Shown: one piece after another, positions 1-13,501 of the stretch | Numbering within the stretch: the stretch's first letter is position 1 | Layout: each line of letters begins with the position of its first letter | NCBI RefSeq assembly: GCF_023973825.1 | Contig: NC_090120.1 | Location: 310,001 to 374,000, forward strand | Length of the DNA stretch: 64,000 bases | Direction of reading: 5' to 3' | From: Plasmodium brasilianum | Taxonomy: Eukaryota; Apicomplexa; Aconoidasida; Haemosporida; Plasmodiidae | Notes under the pieces: model-generated | What the model saw: the letters and a program-made list of their open reading frames with translations, nothing else | The model's database searches: none | Told to the model about the DNA's origin: nothing | Made by a program: the position numbers and the translations under genes

Positions 1-2624
1 ATAACAATATTACATAGGATTAAATCAATTCAAAACCTATTTTATAAACAATAAAATTAGTTCATTTATCTAAAACAAAACTTAAAAATTAAAAAATTCA
101 TTAATATATAAGTAGAAGCTAGATATGGACTTTTAATTTGTTCTAAATAATAATTATAATTTTTTTGACATTTTTTTCATAGTTTCTCTTTATGGTAATA
201 TTAATTATTATCAAAGTAAAAACAAATTATAAAGGATATATAGCTATATCAAAAAAAAATTATTATATAAAATATGCATTAGTATCTATCTATTAAAAAA
301 AAACACCTTTTATAAACTGTTATAAATTTATAAAATTCATGGTTAGCAAAAATCTAAGGATATGTCTATTTTTAAATATTTTCTAAAATAAGCATTGCAT
401 TTATGTGCAATATTATAACTTTTATATAAATTCAAACAGTATTTATTGTTATTTAATAAAAAGTTTTAAAGCTCATAATTTCCAAACTTTTTGTTTCTTT
501 TAAAAAAGTAAAAATACATAAGTTTAAGAAATATTAATATAATTCAAAAAACAAAGGCAAAAACAAATTAAGTACAAAAATGTTGCATGGAACCTTAAAT
601 TTAATGAAATATTAATAGCTATATAATTTTACATATAAATGTATAAAGCTGAACATATATTTAAAATAAAAAAAAATGGTAATAAAAATTCAGTAATATG
701 GAAGATTTACTAATTTTTCTGATTAAACAATTTAGAAAATATTCATAATGTACTATTTTATACAAACACAAACTAATAAAGGCGTATATTTAAGATTAAA
801 TATAAATAGTAATTATTATCATATAATACAAAAAATTCATATAACAAGAAATTTATTTCATATCCTATTGGTTTTACTCTTTATTAATTTATAATACAAG
901 GGACAATATTTATAGTACTAAACAAATACTATTACTAAAAAAAAAAAAAAAAAAGAAATAACAGGAAATCGTCATACGTCTGATTCAATATGTTCATAAT
1001 TCAGAAAAATTAATCAATTTATAAAAAAAGACAAAAAATATATAATTATTATTTTCAATATATTTCTATTGAATTACATAATGAAATAATGGAAAATGAT
1101 ATAATTACATTTTCATTTCACTGAATTTTTTATACAAAAGTTAACATTATAGAAAACATTTGTTCATTATTTTTTGAACGCTTTTAATATATAATGCATA
1201 TATATTTTAAAGAGTTATACAAACCTTTTTACATGAAAAAAATTTTAAAACATAACATGTGCAAAAGAAAGTAGAATACAACTTTTATTATGAAATAAAC
1301 TATAAAAGTGTAAGTTATATATTTTTCAATGAAGATAATATGTTATTTCCTTCAAATTCTCAATTGTTCTATGGGATATTTATTTTTCGCAGCTTTTTAT
1401 TTCTCTTTTTTCTTTTTATTTCATATATATTTTAAAAAAATATATATAATTAAGTGTTCTTTTTAATAATAAAAATGTATTTATATAATATTTTACAATG
1501 GAACTTTAATTAAATTTCTGTTTACAATGGTAACAACGAACAGTAGTAATATATAAATATATAGAATACTTAATTTAAGTTTCACACATAATACTTATTA
1601 CTTGTTGCTTTTTTTTTTTTTTTTTTAGATACAACTAATTATATTAACATTTTTAATAAAGCAGTTTTTTTAGTACATTTTGCTATTTATATTTATAATA
1701 TATTAATATAATATTTAATATATATTATGTTAATCCTTTTTTGTACATCTTTAATATTCAACTTTAATTAAGGATATATTTAATAAAATTCTTGTTTCTT
1801 ATAGAGTTCAGCACGTTCGTTAACTTTATCTTTTATATATAAAAACAATGTTCACCATATAGAATATTATTTTACTTAAAAGAATAATACAAAATAAGTA
1901 TATATAAATATTGTTAGACATTCAAAGCATTTGTACATGGATGAAAATATAATCTTTAATTTTATCTTTCTATTTATCCTTTTTTATAAGTATGAATAAA
2001 TCTAAGAATTATCATTTTAAGAGTTATGTCAAGCTTACATATTGAGATTTTTATAAGTGTACTATTTTATTTTCTAATATACTTGTTCTAAATTTATTCA
2101 TTATATCTATTAATTCAAATTTATATTTATATTTATATTAAATATAAATTCAATGCGTTTCTTATATTTGAAGCTTTAACATACTATTGAATGAACTTAT
2201 TCGACTATATCATGAGTAAAATTAAAATAAATAAAAATACTTTACAAATATAATACTACAACTCATGATATAATAGAGCCTTAAATTATTACTAAATAAC
2301 AAAATAAAACATATTTTTTTACATATGAGAAATAATAACAGTGTCAGCTAAAACTACAATAATTTAAAAAAAAAAATTATTATAAATAAATTCATCTAAT
2401 AATACTGTTAAAAAATATAAAAAAAATAAATAAAAACAAGTATTAAAAGTTAAAAAGGAAAATGACTATAATTTAATTATGTAGCATTATTTCTTCTTGT
2501 CTTAATTATGGCTATTTAATAGAAATATACATTTATCGCAATTTTGCATGCTTTTTAATTTCTTTAATCTAAATCATTTGATAATCTGTATAACACTAAT
2601 TAAATGAAGCTCCATATACTAGAT
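1..2624. other. A/T-rich spacer 3' of the PIR pseudogene, containing a duplicated block
   Basis: I see no supportable gene here. Homopolymer tracts occur near 940-955 and 1611-1627. The part from about 230 to 905 is a diverged, collinear copy of 32390-33088 and is listed separately as a repeat. The rest is spacer downstream of the minus-strand PIR pseudogene. Confidence 0.6.
230..905 (+). repeat. Diverged intergenic duplicate, copy A (partner 32390-33088)
   Basis: Six anchors occur in the same order and at nearly the same spacing in both copies. Examples: CTTTTATAAACTGTTATA near 307 matches CTTTTATAAACTATTATA near 467 of the 32 kb line. AATTAAGTACAAAAATGTTG at 567 matches AATTAAGTAAAAAACTGTTG at 32744. 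CATATCCTATTGGTTTTACT at 858 matches CACATCCTATCAAATTTACT at 33041. Identity by eye is roughly 70%. The minus strand of this copy carries a degenerate version of the hydrophobic ORF at 32544-32801. Homology may continue a few hundred bases either side. Confidence 0.75.
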
Positions 2625-4505
2625 TTACCCTGCAAATCGCCTCCTGTCAGAATGAATATAGGTATATTTAATGAATCTCCTAGATAATCCTTTCGTATTT
2701 AATTTACAGTAATTAATTCAATCTCTTTTTTTCCTTTTTCTAATTTTACCCACATATGATCCAAAAGGAGTAAACTAATTTACAAAAGAAAAACGTAAAA
2801 CATTTATAATTTGATTATTTTTTATTTATCACACTTTTAGAAAAATATTTTATAAATGATAACATATAATTTATTCATTTTACATAATGCAATTTGTTAT
2901 TTACTTTGTAATAAAGGAAAAACACAAAAATTAATCCCATTACTAAAACAACTACGATAGACATACGAAAAAATGTGTTGTTTAATGTATTATATTCTTC
3001 ATCTTTTCTAGAAAATATCTGTCCATATGTATTACAAATATCTGTATTCGTAGCTTTATTAGGATATACAACTTGGGAATTTCTTGAATCTTTAAATATT
3101 GGTGACATCGATTTCAATGATTTCCATTCTATTTTCGTGTTAACTGCTCTTGCTAAATATTGGAGATCCCATTTTTTTCCTGCTGTAAATTTGTAACCTG
3201 TATAAACTTTTTCTTTTATAAAAAAACCATCGTCTATCAATTCTTCTAAATATACACATTTTCCGTTCTTATCATTCTCTCGTGTGTTACGTAGACAATA
3301 CATTGCTCCGCTTCCAAAATTCCATCTAAATTCATTATATTTGATTTCGTCAAATGATATTTTATTTTTTTCTCCTTGATTATTATCACCCACTTCTTTC
3401 CTATTTTTTTCAGATAGAACTTCTACTAAATACGTACTGGATATTGCTACTTGAACATCTGAAGAAACATTTCCATGGATATCTTGTAGTGCAGCACTTC
3501 CAGCTGCAGTCATACTAAAACTTTGTTTGACATTTTCTCCGAATAAATTACATGACATACCATCATTATTTGGTGAAGATGCCCCATTACTCACAGTAGA
3601 ACATGCAGTTAAATAAATTGACTTCAAGAATTCTTCATTTATTGGCGTAAAATCAGGATTATCTTCAGTCGTTTTATATATAATACTTTTTAGTCCATTA
3701 CTACCTTGCTTATTTTCAAAATCAAATTTAGATAATAGTTTACCTAGATTAAACACATTAATACAGTTCAAAAAATAATTAGGAAACTTTGATATATTTC
3801 TCTCACAATATTCCCTCCTTTTTCCATTATAGAAACTTTTAATGGCATTAATGTATTTCTTATATTTATCAATCACAACAGAAATACAAAAATGTTTACT
3901 TTTAATACTCTCATAATATGCAAAATATTCATACAAATATCTCTCACTTTTTCTATTATACAATTCCTTTAAAATTTCGTCATCAAAATTATAACTGCAA
4001 TTTAATATCCTATAATCCTCGATAACAGAATTTTGGGTATTAAGAATTTTAGTAACAACATCTGTTACATCAGTATTTGATGAATTGTTTTCCATGAATT
4101 TGCTTATTTTTTCATATACACAGTATATATAATATAAACAACGGTAATTGTAGTTCCATAATTTATTTTATTCAGGTATTTTTTTTAAATTTCTTGCAAC
4201 CTTTTCGCAATTAATATAATTATCTTTATATTGCGTTCTTACCGAATCAAATATATTATAACTGAAATTATTATTTAATTTATTGATCTCAGATTTTAAT
4301 TTTATATATATCTCATTTGAAGGTAAATTTTGTAATATTTCACCCTGAAAATTAAATTTAGAAAAATTAATTATACAAATATCTTTATTTATTATAAAGA
4401 ATGAATATATTCACATTCTTCTACGCTAAAAGTAGAATATAAATTAAGTAGCGAAAATTATTATTTCTATGAAAAATGAAGTTATACATAAGTTGTTTTT
4501 TCCAT
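2625..4505 (-). pseudogene. PIR (vir-like) variant surface protein gene, three exons, two in-frame stops
   Basis: PIR is the large Plasmodium interspersed repeat family, placed at or near the infected red-cell surface. Structure seen: exon 1 4488-4505 (six codons, MEKTTY, then GTATAA donor), exon 2 4344-2905 (TTTTCAG acceptor, GTAAAT donor) and exon 3 2774-2625 (TAG acceptor). Exon 2 opens GEILQNLPSNEIYIKLKSE, a typical PIR start, with the cysteine motif CEKVARNLKKIPE. It runs about 480 codons, with spaced cysteines, to a membrane segment (SIVVVLVMGLIFVFFLYYK) just before the splice. Exon 3 begins FTPFGSYVGKIRKRKK, the family's juxtamembrane tail, and ends RRRFAG. Two codons break it: TAA at 4168-4170, after codon 58 of exon 2, and TGA at 2718-2720 in exon 3. 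Everything on either side stays in frame and no frameshift was seen. The long open piece 2875-4095 is only its middle. The damage looks recent, but a sequencing error or a strain polymorphism is possible. I am sure of the family and fairly sure of the exons. Confidence 0.88.
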
Positions 4506-7500
4506 TTATATGATTCCCTTTCAATTTAACGATGTCCTAAATTAAAAAATTAAAATTATACATATATAATAATATATGTATAAATAATACAATATATATT
4601 AAAATGAAGTGTTTAGTGCTTTCTTTTCTTTTTTTAGTATTTATATCTATCTAAATATTTCTTAATTAAAAATGTCACCTAATTTATTTTATAATGTAAA
4701 TTATAATTTTATCGTTTTTATTACATTATTATAATTGATTGAACCTAAATAAATTAAGCGTTGACGCAATGTAATAATAAGTGCTGAAAAATAATTAATA
4801 TGTGATATAAAACAACTTCATTATATATATATTAAATTAAAATTAATATATTTCATTAGTAGGAAATAATTTGTTTAATATAAAAATTTAACGGGGAATT
4901 ATTTTATTTCTGCTCAAGCACTTTTGTACATTTAAATAATTTTTTGCAATCCACTATAATTATCTAACGAAATTACAAAATGTTTTTTTTTTTTTGTTAT
5001 AGTAATTATTCCATCACCAAGAATAAACTATTTCCACTGAAACTATATCTTTTATTATAGATAGATAAATGAAATCATACATGCATTATTATCCTTAACC
5101 AAATGCATATTAAATTATTAAAAATATATTAATGAAACTGTAATATTACAAAAATAAAAAAGGGAAACAAATAAAAAAAAATTATTTTTAATTTATTAAT
5201 ATAAAATTCATACATTTATTTTAATTATAATTCATTTTTTCTATAGGTATACTATGTAAAAAACTACAAAATTTTTGCTTTTTTTAGAGTCTATATTAGG
5301 TAAAAAATCAAATTTTAATTTTTTTTTTATTTCACTGTTTCCATTCTGCATTTTTTCTCACACGCTAATGTATTAACGTTTAAATAAAACAATGAGATGA
5401 ATTATTTTTAAAATAATTTATAATTAAAAAAAATATCTGTTAATTTTCTTAAATATAAGGATAAAAATATTCTTATTTTTTAATTATAATGAAATTATTA
5501 TTTCATATTTAACTGAACAAAAAATTAAATTAATCTGAATAATAAATGTTATATATGGTAAAATATTTTTCAATATCTATTTAATATTATATAGTTACTA
5601 AAGTAATGATGAAAGTAAACTCACTATATTGCATAAATAACAGGTTTCCTTTAAAATTTCCTATGACTTTTTTTCTTTTTAATAATAAATGTACTAAAAT
5701 ATTATTGACAATATAAATAAAGAAAATATTAAAGAATATTTTTTTATGTTTTTGAGTATCTATGCAATAGAACATTATAAAAATTCTTTCTATTAAATAT
5801 GAAAATTTTAGCATGCTAATATCAAGTTCAATAAAAATATAACGCATTAAAATAAATAAATAATTATTACAGTTCATATATATACAAAGCAGTTTTCTTT
5901 TCATTCTGAAATATTCGAAATTAAAAAGAAATATTTTACTTTTTTTTATTTTAATTTATTTTTTTCTCATTTTATTTTTACATAAATTAATCTTTTATTT
6001 ACCGCGAAAATGTAATATTTTTATTTTTTATTATTTATTATAAATTTCCTTCATAGTATATACATGTATAAATTAATTTTCCCTTTTTAACGAAATTGCA
6101 ATAAATATAAATAAATAATTATAATTATAAAAATGTACCTCGAAAAAAAATAATAATTTTAAATATTTTTTATAAATAGAATTTCATTTAATTTACATAT
6201 ATTTATTTATTTATCTTAAATATTTAATTTAAACAGGGTTTTTAACAATTCTTCTGATTAATCTGCTTAGTAAAGATATTCATAAACTTATTCAGAATTA
6301 ACGAATAATAATATTTTTAACGTCACATCATGTTAATAAAATATTTTATTTATTTTAATTGTTAAATATTCTCCTTAAGTTTTATTTTAAAATTTTATTC
6401 GCGAAACATTTTAGATTATTTTTTTTAGAATATGGGAAATTTATAACCTTTGTTATGTAACGTATACTACTAATAATCATTATTCATATACATAATATAA
6501 CTATTATTACATATATAATGTTTTTTATAATATTCATATATTTGTATTTATTAAGTAAAACATGTTATACATAAATAAATTATTCTCCTAAACTAATTAA
6601 TTTATTAATATATACTAGTTAAAAAATGTTCTTTATACAATGTCTTGCATGTTCCAATTGGAAGTAAGCTCCAGGGGACAATGATAAAAAAAAAATTTTA
6701 TTTTTTCAGTGAAAGTTGTAATATTTTGGATTATTTTTAAAATATATTATTTTTATATTTAGTAATCAAATTACATTTTTTTATATAATAAGCTGTAATA
6801 TACTATATGAAAACTATAAGTATAAAAAATCCAAAAATTTATAATATTTTCGAAAGTTTCGATAAAATTTGACAACACATAATATAATATTACTCATAGT
6901 TTAATTACTTTAAAAATTATATATATAATAGAAATAGATATCTATATTAATTAAATAGACTTTTTTTTTATTTTAAGTATATATAATGAGATATTCTTTA
7001 TAAGAATAACAAATTTATATGTAGTATTTTTAATAACGTTTACATTTAATAAATAATTAAATATATAGTTATAATGTATGAATGTATATTCATGGAATAT
7101 TAATTCAAAAAATATATAAAAATTAAAAGTTATTTATGTGTTAAATAAATGCTAAAATGTGTTTCATGTGAAAATTTTATTAATGAAAAAAGTGAAATTT
7201 ATTAAAGAAATATATTTATCAAATAAAACAGTTTCATTCCTCTTTCTAAATATATATTTACGCTTTGTATAACCTACTTGTCTATATATATTGATATGTT
7301 TAGAATAATTAAATACAACACTTATGGTTAAATTTATACTATATAATTCAATAGTAGTGAATATAAAATTATGATCACAAGCTTTTAATTAGTTGAATAG
7401 ATAAACAAATAAAATAACGTTGCAACTTAAAGATATAATACCTTTTAATAAATATATAACATTTATATAGTCATTCTAATCCTATATCACAAAATATATT

Positions 7501-9301
7501 TTCTATGGTATTCTGTTAGTTATTGTGATATTTTAAGTCCCCTATTAGAGGTTTAATAGATATTTTTACACATTTTAATCATAATAATAAAGGTATCGTA
7601 TTATAATTATTAGCTCTATGAAAATGAATTAATTTGTATAGATATATTCTGTATAAACATAAAGAATAAAATCTATCACTACTGTATAAAATTTATTAAT
7701 TTTTCATTTTCTAGAATATCCTTAATATAACATATTTTTCTATTAATACTATGAAAGTATATATAGCCAGTAATAGGCATCCATAAATATTTCACTAAAT
7801 ATTTATCCTAATACTAGGTACATTTAAAATATATTCATATATCATTATATCAAGTTTCGCATTCAACTATTGTAAAATAAACAAAATTATAATTAAACGA
7901 AGGAAAATATTTCAAGATAGTTATCAATTAGCTAATTCATTTAATATAGAGTATCAGCACATATAAAAATCTAGTATATAAATTAAAATTAATAAAAAAT
8001 TAAAACATCTTAAAAATAGTTAAATTAATAATCGCATTTAAATATTTATTGTAATTCCTATTAGCTAATATTTTTGTTTAGTAGATAATAAAGTAAGTAC
8101 ACAACAACTATTAGAATTAGGTTATAAAATAGTAGAACCCAAATATATGATAAAAAATTTCCATAAAACAAAACGAGTAATATATATAATTCATAAAATA
8201 AGTCTTTTGATGTTTTCAATTGTACAATTTCTTCAAATTCCAAGATTTAAATAATTCATTATATCTAATGTAATTGTTAGTGAAATACGAAAATAATATT
8301 ACAGATCATATTATAAAACGATATATGAACAAGCCATTATTTCATCTCAAATATATGATATTTAGAAATAAATCCAACAAATTATACATTAATATTTTTT
8401 TAATTTATGTCAAATAATATAATCTTTTAATGATATAAAAAATATATAGATTTTTTAAATGAATTTTCAATATAATATATATTCAAGTAAATTGTTAAAC
8501 ATTGAGTAAACACTACTATTATGTAAAGAAATAATATAATAGTTAGCTTAAAAACCTCCTTTAATTTTAATGATTTAGAATCTCAAAGTTTTATAATCAT
8601 TTATAAATAATTTAAAATTAAAAAGTACAATAAATCATGATATATTTATAATTACATATTTAGACTATGCAAACAATTATGTCTTTTAAAAAGATTTTTA
8701 TATATATTATCTCTTATAAAATATCCCTCATAAAATATATTTTATAAAATAAATCCTAACTTTTTTTTTTGATGAAAAAAAAATATATATATGTATCACT
8801 GTAATACAAATTATTTATATATATACACTAAATGCATAAAGCGCCACATTTATTGTAAACATGATTATAAGAATACATTTTCTTAAATAACCTAAACATA
8901 TAATAATTTTAGTATTGATAAGAAAAACAAAAAATGGTTTATTCAAATTAAAAGTGATACACTCTAATAAAATTATATAATTTATTATATTATATATTAA
9001 TTTTAAACAAATATATATAAATTATTCAAAAAACCTATTATAACACAAAGTTGTATATATAGAGACAAAATAATTAGATAAACTGAAATCATTCCTTAAA
9101 ATACATGTTGAAAATTATTCAAGCATTCAAAAATTCAAATTAACAAAATATCTAAGAACATACTTTTTTATTGCCTCCATATAAAAGTACTGGTATATGT
9201 AGTTGTAATTATAAAATAAAAATAGTTATTCTTATGATTGTTAATTATACTATAAAGATATGACTATATATGGTAAATTCATCTTTGCAAAAAAATACAC
9301 A
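4506..9301. other. A/T-rich spacer, no supported gene
   Basis: About 4.8 kb of spacer between the PIR and fam-l pseudogenes. Minus-strand open frames at 5587-5904 and 8061-8243 show no family motif. The second ends in a hydrophobic stretch that might be a worn-out exported-protein tail. Neither is strong enough to call. Confidence 0.5.
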
Positions 9302-10232
9302 TTACTTCTTATTTAATCGTTTTTTTAACTTAATATTTTCATATTTTATAACTTTTTTATAGTAATAAATTATCACTAATAAAAATATAAGGAAAGGTAA
9401 GCAATAAAAGAAAATAGTTAATGCAGATATTTTTTGTAGCATACTCTATTTACTTTGGATTAACAATATTATTAAGGATCCCTGTACCCCAGACTCAACA
9501 CTATCTCCTTTAGCTTCAGCTCGGGATAATAACTCTAATAAAGCCAACAATCCACCATCTATAAATTTCTCTAATGAAAGATCTAATATGGGTAGTATTA
9601 ATACCAGGATAACTAACAAAAGTAAAGCAATTCGTACTCTTCGTTTTTTACATGATAGTTTTTTATATTGCTTATATTCAATAGTCTTGATATTTTTAAG
9701 ATAATCTTCATAATTAAGTTCATTAAATTTTTTTTTTTTCAAAATCGAAATATTTTTTTATTTTAGGTACACCAAATTTATTTTTCTCAACACTTTTATT
9801 GTATTCCTCATTATATAACGAACTTCTATATGAGTATTCATGTTTTCCTTTTACTGCCTTCTTATTATTAGATATATATTTTCTTTCTTTACTTCATTAT
9901 TTGGAATTTATATTTTAAAATTTCAAATACTCGAATCCTTATCCTCCACATATTTTCCTAATAATCGATAATTTGTTGTATTTAATTTTCTATGAAGACA
10001 GCATTTTTCATCCAAATTTTTGTTTAAAGGGCTCTAAAATAAAAGAAAATTGTAAATATTTATTATTTAAATGGAAATATATGATTATCCTAAATAAAAG
10101 ATTTCATAAAAATAAAAATTTTAAATATAAATTATACTATCATACCATGTCATTTTCAAAGCGGCATATCCAAGTTAAGAGTAAAAACTTTGAAATTTTA
10201 AGAAATAAAAACAATATAATTTTTTGTTCCAT
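9302..10232 (-). pseudogene. fam-l-type exported two-membrane-segment protein, pseudogene
   Basis: Two-exon layout of the P. malariae fam-l family, whose members are thought to be exported to the host red cell. Exon 1 (10146-10232) is a clean 29 codons, MEQKIILFLFLKISKFLLLT onward, a recessed signal anchor, with donor GTATGA. Exon 2 starts at 10033 after TTTTAG. It carries NYRLLGKY, a PEXEL-like export motif with K instead of the usual E/Q/D. Next come NELNYEDYLKNI and a hydrophobic segment (about 9590-9650, RIALLLLVILVLILPILDLS). A second membrane segment follows (about 9370-9400, FFYCLPFLIFLLVIIYYYKK), ending in a basic tail and stop at 9302-9304. Breaks seen: TGA 9923-9925, TAA 9908-9910, a frame change just downstream of that, an indel in the T run (plus strand) 9728-9739, and TAG 9446-9448. 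No full protein can be made. Splice sites and exon 1 are intact. Confidence 0.87.
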
Positions 10233-13200
10233 AATATATGTTTCTAAAGTTGTAATATATTCAGAAATAATTATATTTACAATAACGTATTATGCATTTA
10301 ATTATAATTGTAAAATAAATACCTTTTCAATTTTTGTATATTATTTCTTCACAGAAAGTTAATAACATATATACACCTAAGATGTATTTTAGAATTCGCA
10401 CCAAAATAACATACCAATAAAAATATATTATAAATTTTTAATATTTACATTATAAATAAAAAAATAACTATAAATACAATAATATAATTTTAATTCATTC
10501 ATGATATTCCAAATTAATATGTTAATTACGTTATATAATCTAGTAACTACAAGTTTTTTTCATAGAAATTCTTCATTGTAAAAAAAAAAAAATATACGAT
10601 ATATTAATATTTCGAAATATTAATTCAATTTTCCGCATGAAACGTGTAGAATATAGATCTATTGCTATATTTTATATATTATTATAGTAATTTCTAATTT
10701 TAATGACGTTTTCCTATTATGAATTTTAATTTCTTAGATATTACACTTTGAAAAAAAGTGTTATTTATTTTATTAAATATTAAACATCATAACTATACAA
10801 TAATTGTAATATTTAATGAAGTAGTCAATAACTTATATAAATTTTTTCGTTTTTCGAAAATAACACATTGTTTAGTTGTCACATGAACATGTAATTTAAT
10901 TTATGGTTTACAATATATTTATAAAATTCAATATACAATGTGCTCTTCAATCTATGAAAAATTATATATATTTAAAAAGTAAATAAAGACATATTTTTTA
11001 TTTTTGCGTCATATTTTAAAGATATTTTATTCCTAATTAAATTTAAATTATATCATTATTTCTAAATGGAAATTTTTTAAAATAATCCCTTTAATATTTA
11101 TATATTTTACTCACATATAAATATTTGAAGAAATATTAATATATATTATAAAAATAAAAAAAAATGACACAGTGAAATTAGTATATGAACATTTCATGCA
11201 ATTACCATAATTTAAAAATATTCCAAATAACATAAAATTACCTATGAGATTAATATACAGGTTATTTTAAGCATGTCACAAATAAAAAAAGTGTAACAAT
11301 ATGATTTACCAATATATATTAATTAGTAATATGTGTACTGACATTTTTAGAACTAATACATTAGTTTTCATTTTATCTGTTACAAGAATATTTTGTAACA
11401 AAAATAATATTACAGATGTAGATTAAACAATAGATACATTTAAATAAATATTCTTTTTTTAAATAATGCTTATAACAACAAAAATGTTGTGTTAAATTTT
11501 TCATATTACATATGTGGTGTAAACCAAATAATGACAATTATAAAACTATTATATTTGCCAAAAACACCTGCAAAATTCTTAGATAAAATTCTATTTTATT
11601 TTATTATTATAAAAATATTATTACTCCAACAAATAAAATAAGAAATTGACAATAAACATAAAAAATAAAATTTAAAATACCATTTTAGAGTTCAAAAAAA
11701 AAAAAAATTATGAAATATATTAAAATTTTGTTATGCGAGTTAGTGGGCCTTTTTAGCTACATTGATCCATATATTTATCTTAATTTTTCTATCTAGAAGT
11801 ACATTTTTTCATAAAAAGTTAAATATATAAACTGTTTCATATTATACACAATACATTTTTATACATATGTATAGTATAATAACTAAAAATTATTAGTTTT
11901 AATTTGGGGGCTTAATGAGAATTTACATAATTCCACTTTTGAACAAATTAAAGTTTTTTTAAATGCTTGTATATAACATTAATCAAAATGCATATATATA
12001 CCCTTATATAGTTAATCATCTTCGTCAAAATAGAGCTTAATATTTTAATGGAAATACATTTCTTATAGCATTAATAAACGCTCAATAACATTTATATTAA
12101 CTAACGTATACATATAACTTGGATTTTATTTTACTTAATATTATATTACTAAGAAAAGAAATACAAATATCCTATAAATATCCTATTCATTTATGTAAAC
12201 TCATAATATTTTTGAAGCTATTTAATATTCAACGTTTTCTGTTAAAAATAACTGAATACAGAAATAATACGAAGTATCGCAGTTAAATAAATGATTAACT
12301 ATATATAATAATATTATGGAAAAAATATATTCGCATTAAATTTCATTTATATCCTGTTTAAATTTTAATATAATAGTATTATAGGTATATTATTCACTTT
12401 TCTAAAATACTTATTCCTTAAAATATGACAAAATGAGTAACTATTCTATGATATGTCCTAATAAGGGATTAATATTTCTTCGAAAAAGTTTTCACTTAGT
12501 AGTGTTAAAAAGGAAAAAATACAATATCTCTTTATTATTATATTTATTTTATCATACATATCTATGCAATAGTTATTAAACATGTTTACATTTAATCATT
12601 GTGTAAGTTATTAATGATACATGGATTTAAGCTCTCCATTTAATTATAAATTTGCACAAATTCTAAAATTGATGGTAATTTATTAAGAATTCGTTCTTAA
12701 GGGTATGACAATATTAGTTTATATATATAAATGCATCTTTAACTATGCAAATAATATAAAAATCTATTAAAAATATATTTATATGAAACATGTTAGGAAA
12801 TATATACTTTTCATAGTAATCCTTTTCAATTAATATTTATGAAGTACATATTTGTATAATACATATTAAGAAAAAAATTAAAACACTGATATACCCTTAT
12901 TAAAAGAAGAAAGACTAACTATAATTAAATTAGAACTAATATATAATACATATGTTTAAAAAATTATTCATTTAAATATTTACAACCATAAAACAAGCCA
13001 AGAAAAGTTATAGTTGTTAAAATTATAAATCTCCTAATTTATTATGTTGCATTAATTGCAATCTCATATATCAAATTAAATGAGCCCATATTTTACGCTA
13101 AAATTTTACATAAATACATAGATACAGATAATTCTTTTATATATATATCATGTGTTCGTTAAGAATACTTAGTAATATCTAATAAATGTTACTGTGAATA

Positions 13201-13501
13201 ATAAAATATATATAAATATATACAAATAAGTAGAACATGTTAGAATAAAAAATTACATCAAAAGAATAGAGTTCATTAATAAAACAAACATAGAAATACA
13301 CAAACTGTAATAAATATATATTTTATTTTTTTTTTACTTTTGTGGGTCTATATAAATACATAATCTAAAATGAATAATAATATTCATATACATACTAGAA
13401 GGAATTTCGTTAAGAACATAACATTACTAAGAATAAAGTAGATATTTTTAAGTATCTGGAATGTGTTTTTTCTAAAATCAGTATATTTATTATAACATCG
13501 C
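10233..13501. other. A/T-rich spacer upstream of the fam-l pseudogene
   Basis: No gene recognised in about 3.3 kb. The stretch 10636-10730 resembles sequence at the same distance (about 400 bases) upstream of three other family genes. It is listed separately. Confidence 0.5.
10636..10730 (-). promoter_or_regulatory. Candidate conserved upstream block about 400 bases 5' of the fam-l start
   Basis: The plus-strand text AACGTGTAGAATATAGA with TATTATAGTAATTTC downstream resembles AACATATAGAATAAAGA with ATAATAGTAATTTC near 48606-48665. It more loosely resembles AACGTATAGAATATATA near 36420 and a region near 23210. Each copy lies about 400 bases upstream of a fam gene start. A promoter role is inference; a shared duplicated flank explains it equally well. 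Confidence 0.4.

Noticed and set aside
2975..3196. Plus-strand open frame inside the PIR locus
   Set aside because: Antisense to PIR exon 2; no family features of its own.
5587..5904. 105-codon minus-strand open frame in spacer
   Set aside because: Rich only in I/F/Y/L/K/N as expected from A/T-rich DNA; no splice context or motif.
8061..8243. 60-codon minus-strand frame ending in a hydrophobic segment
   Set aside because: Could be a worn exported-protein tail, but no upstream motif, exon 1 or basic family tail was found.
9973..10362. 129-codon plus-strand open frame
   Set aside because: Antisense to the fam-l exon 1, intron and start of exon 2, whose minus-strand motifs are clear.
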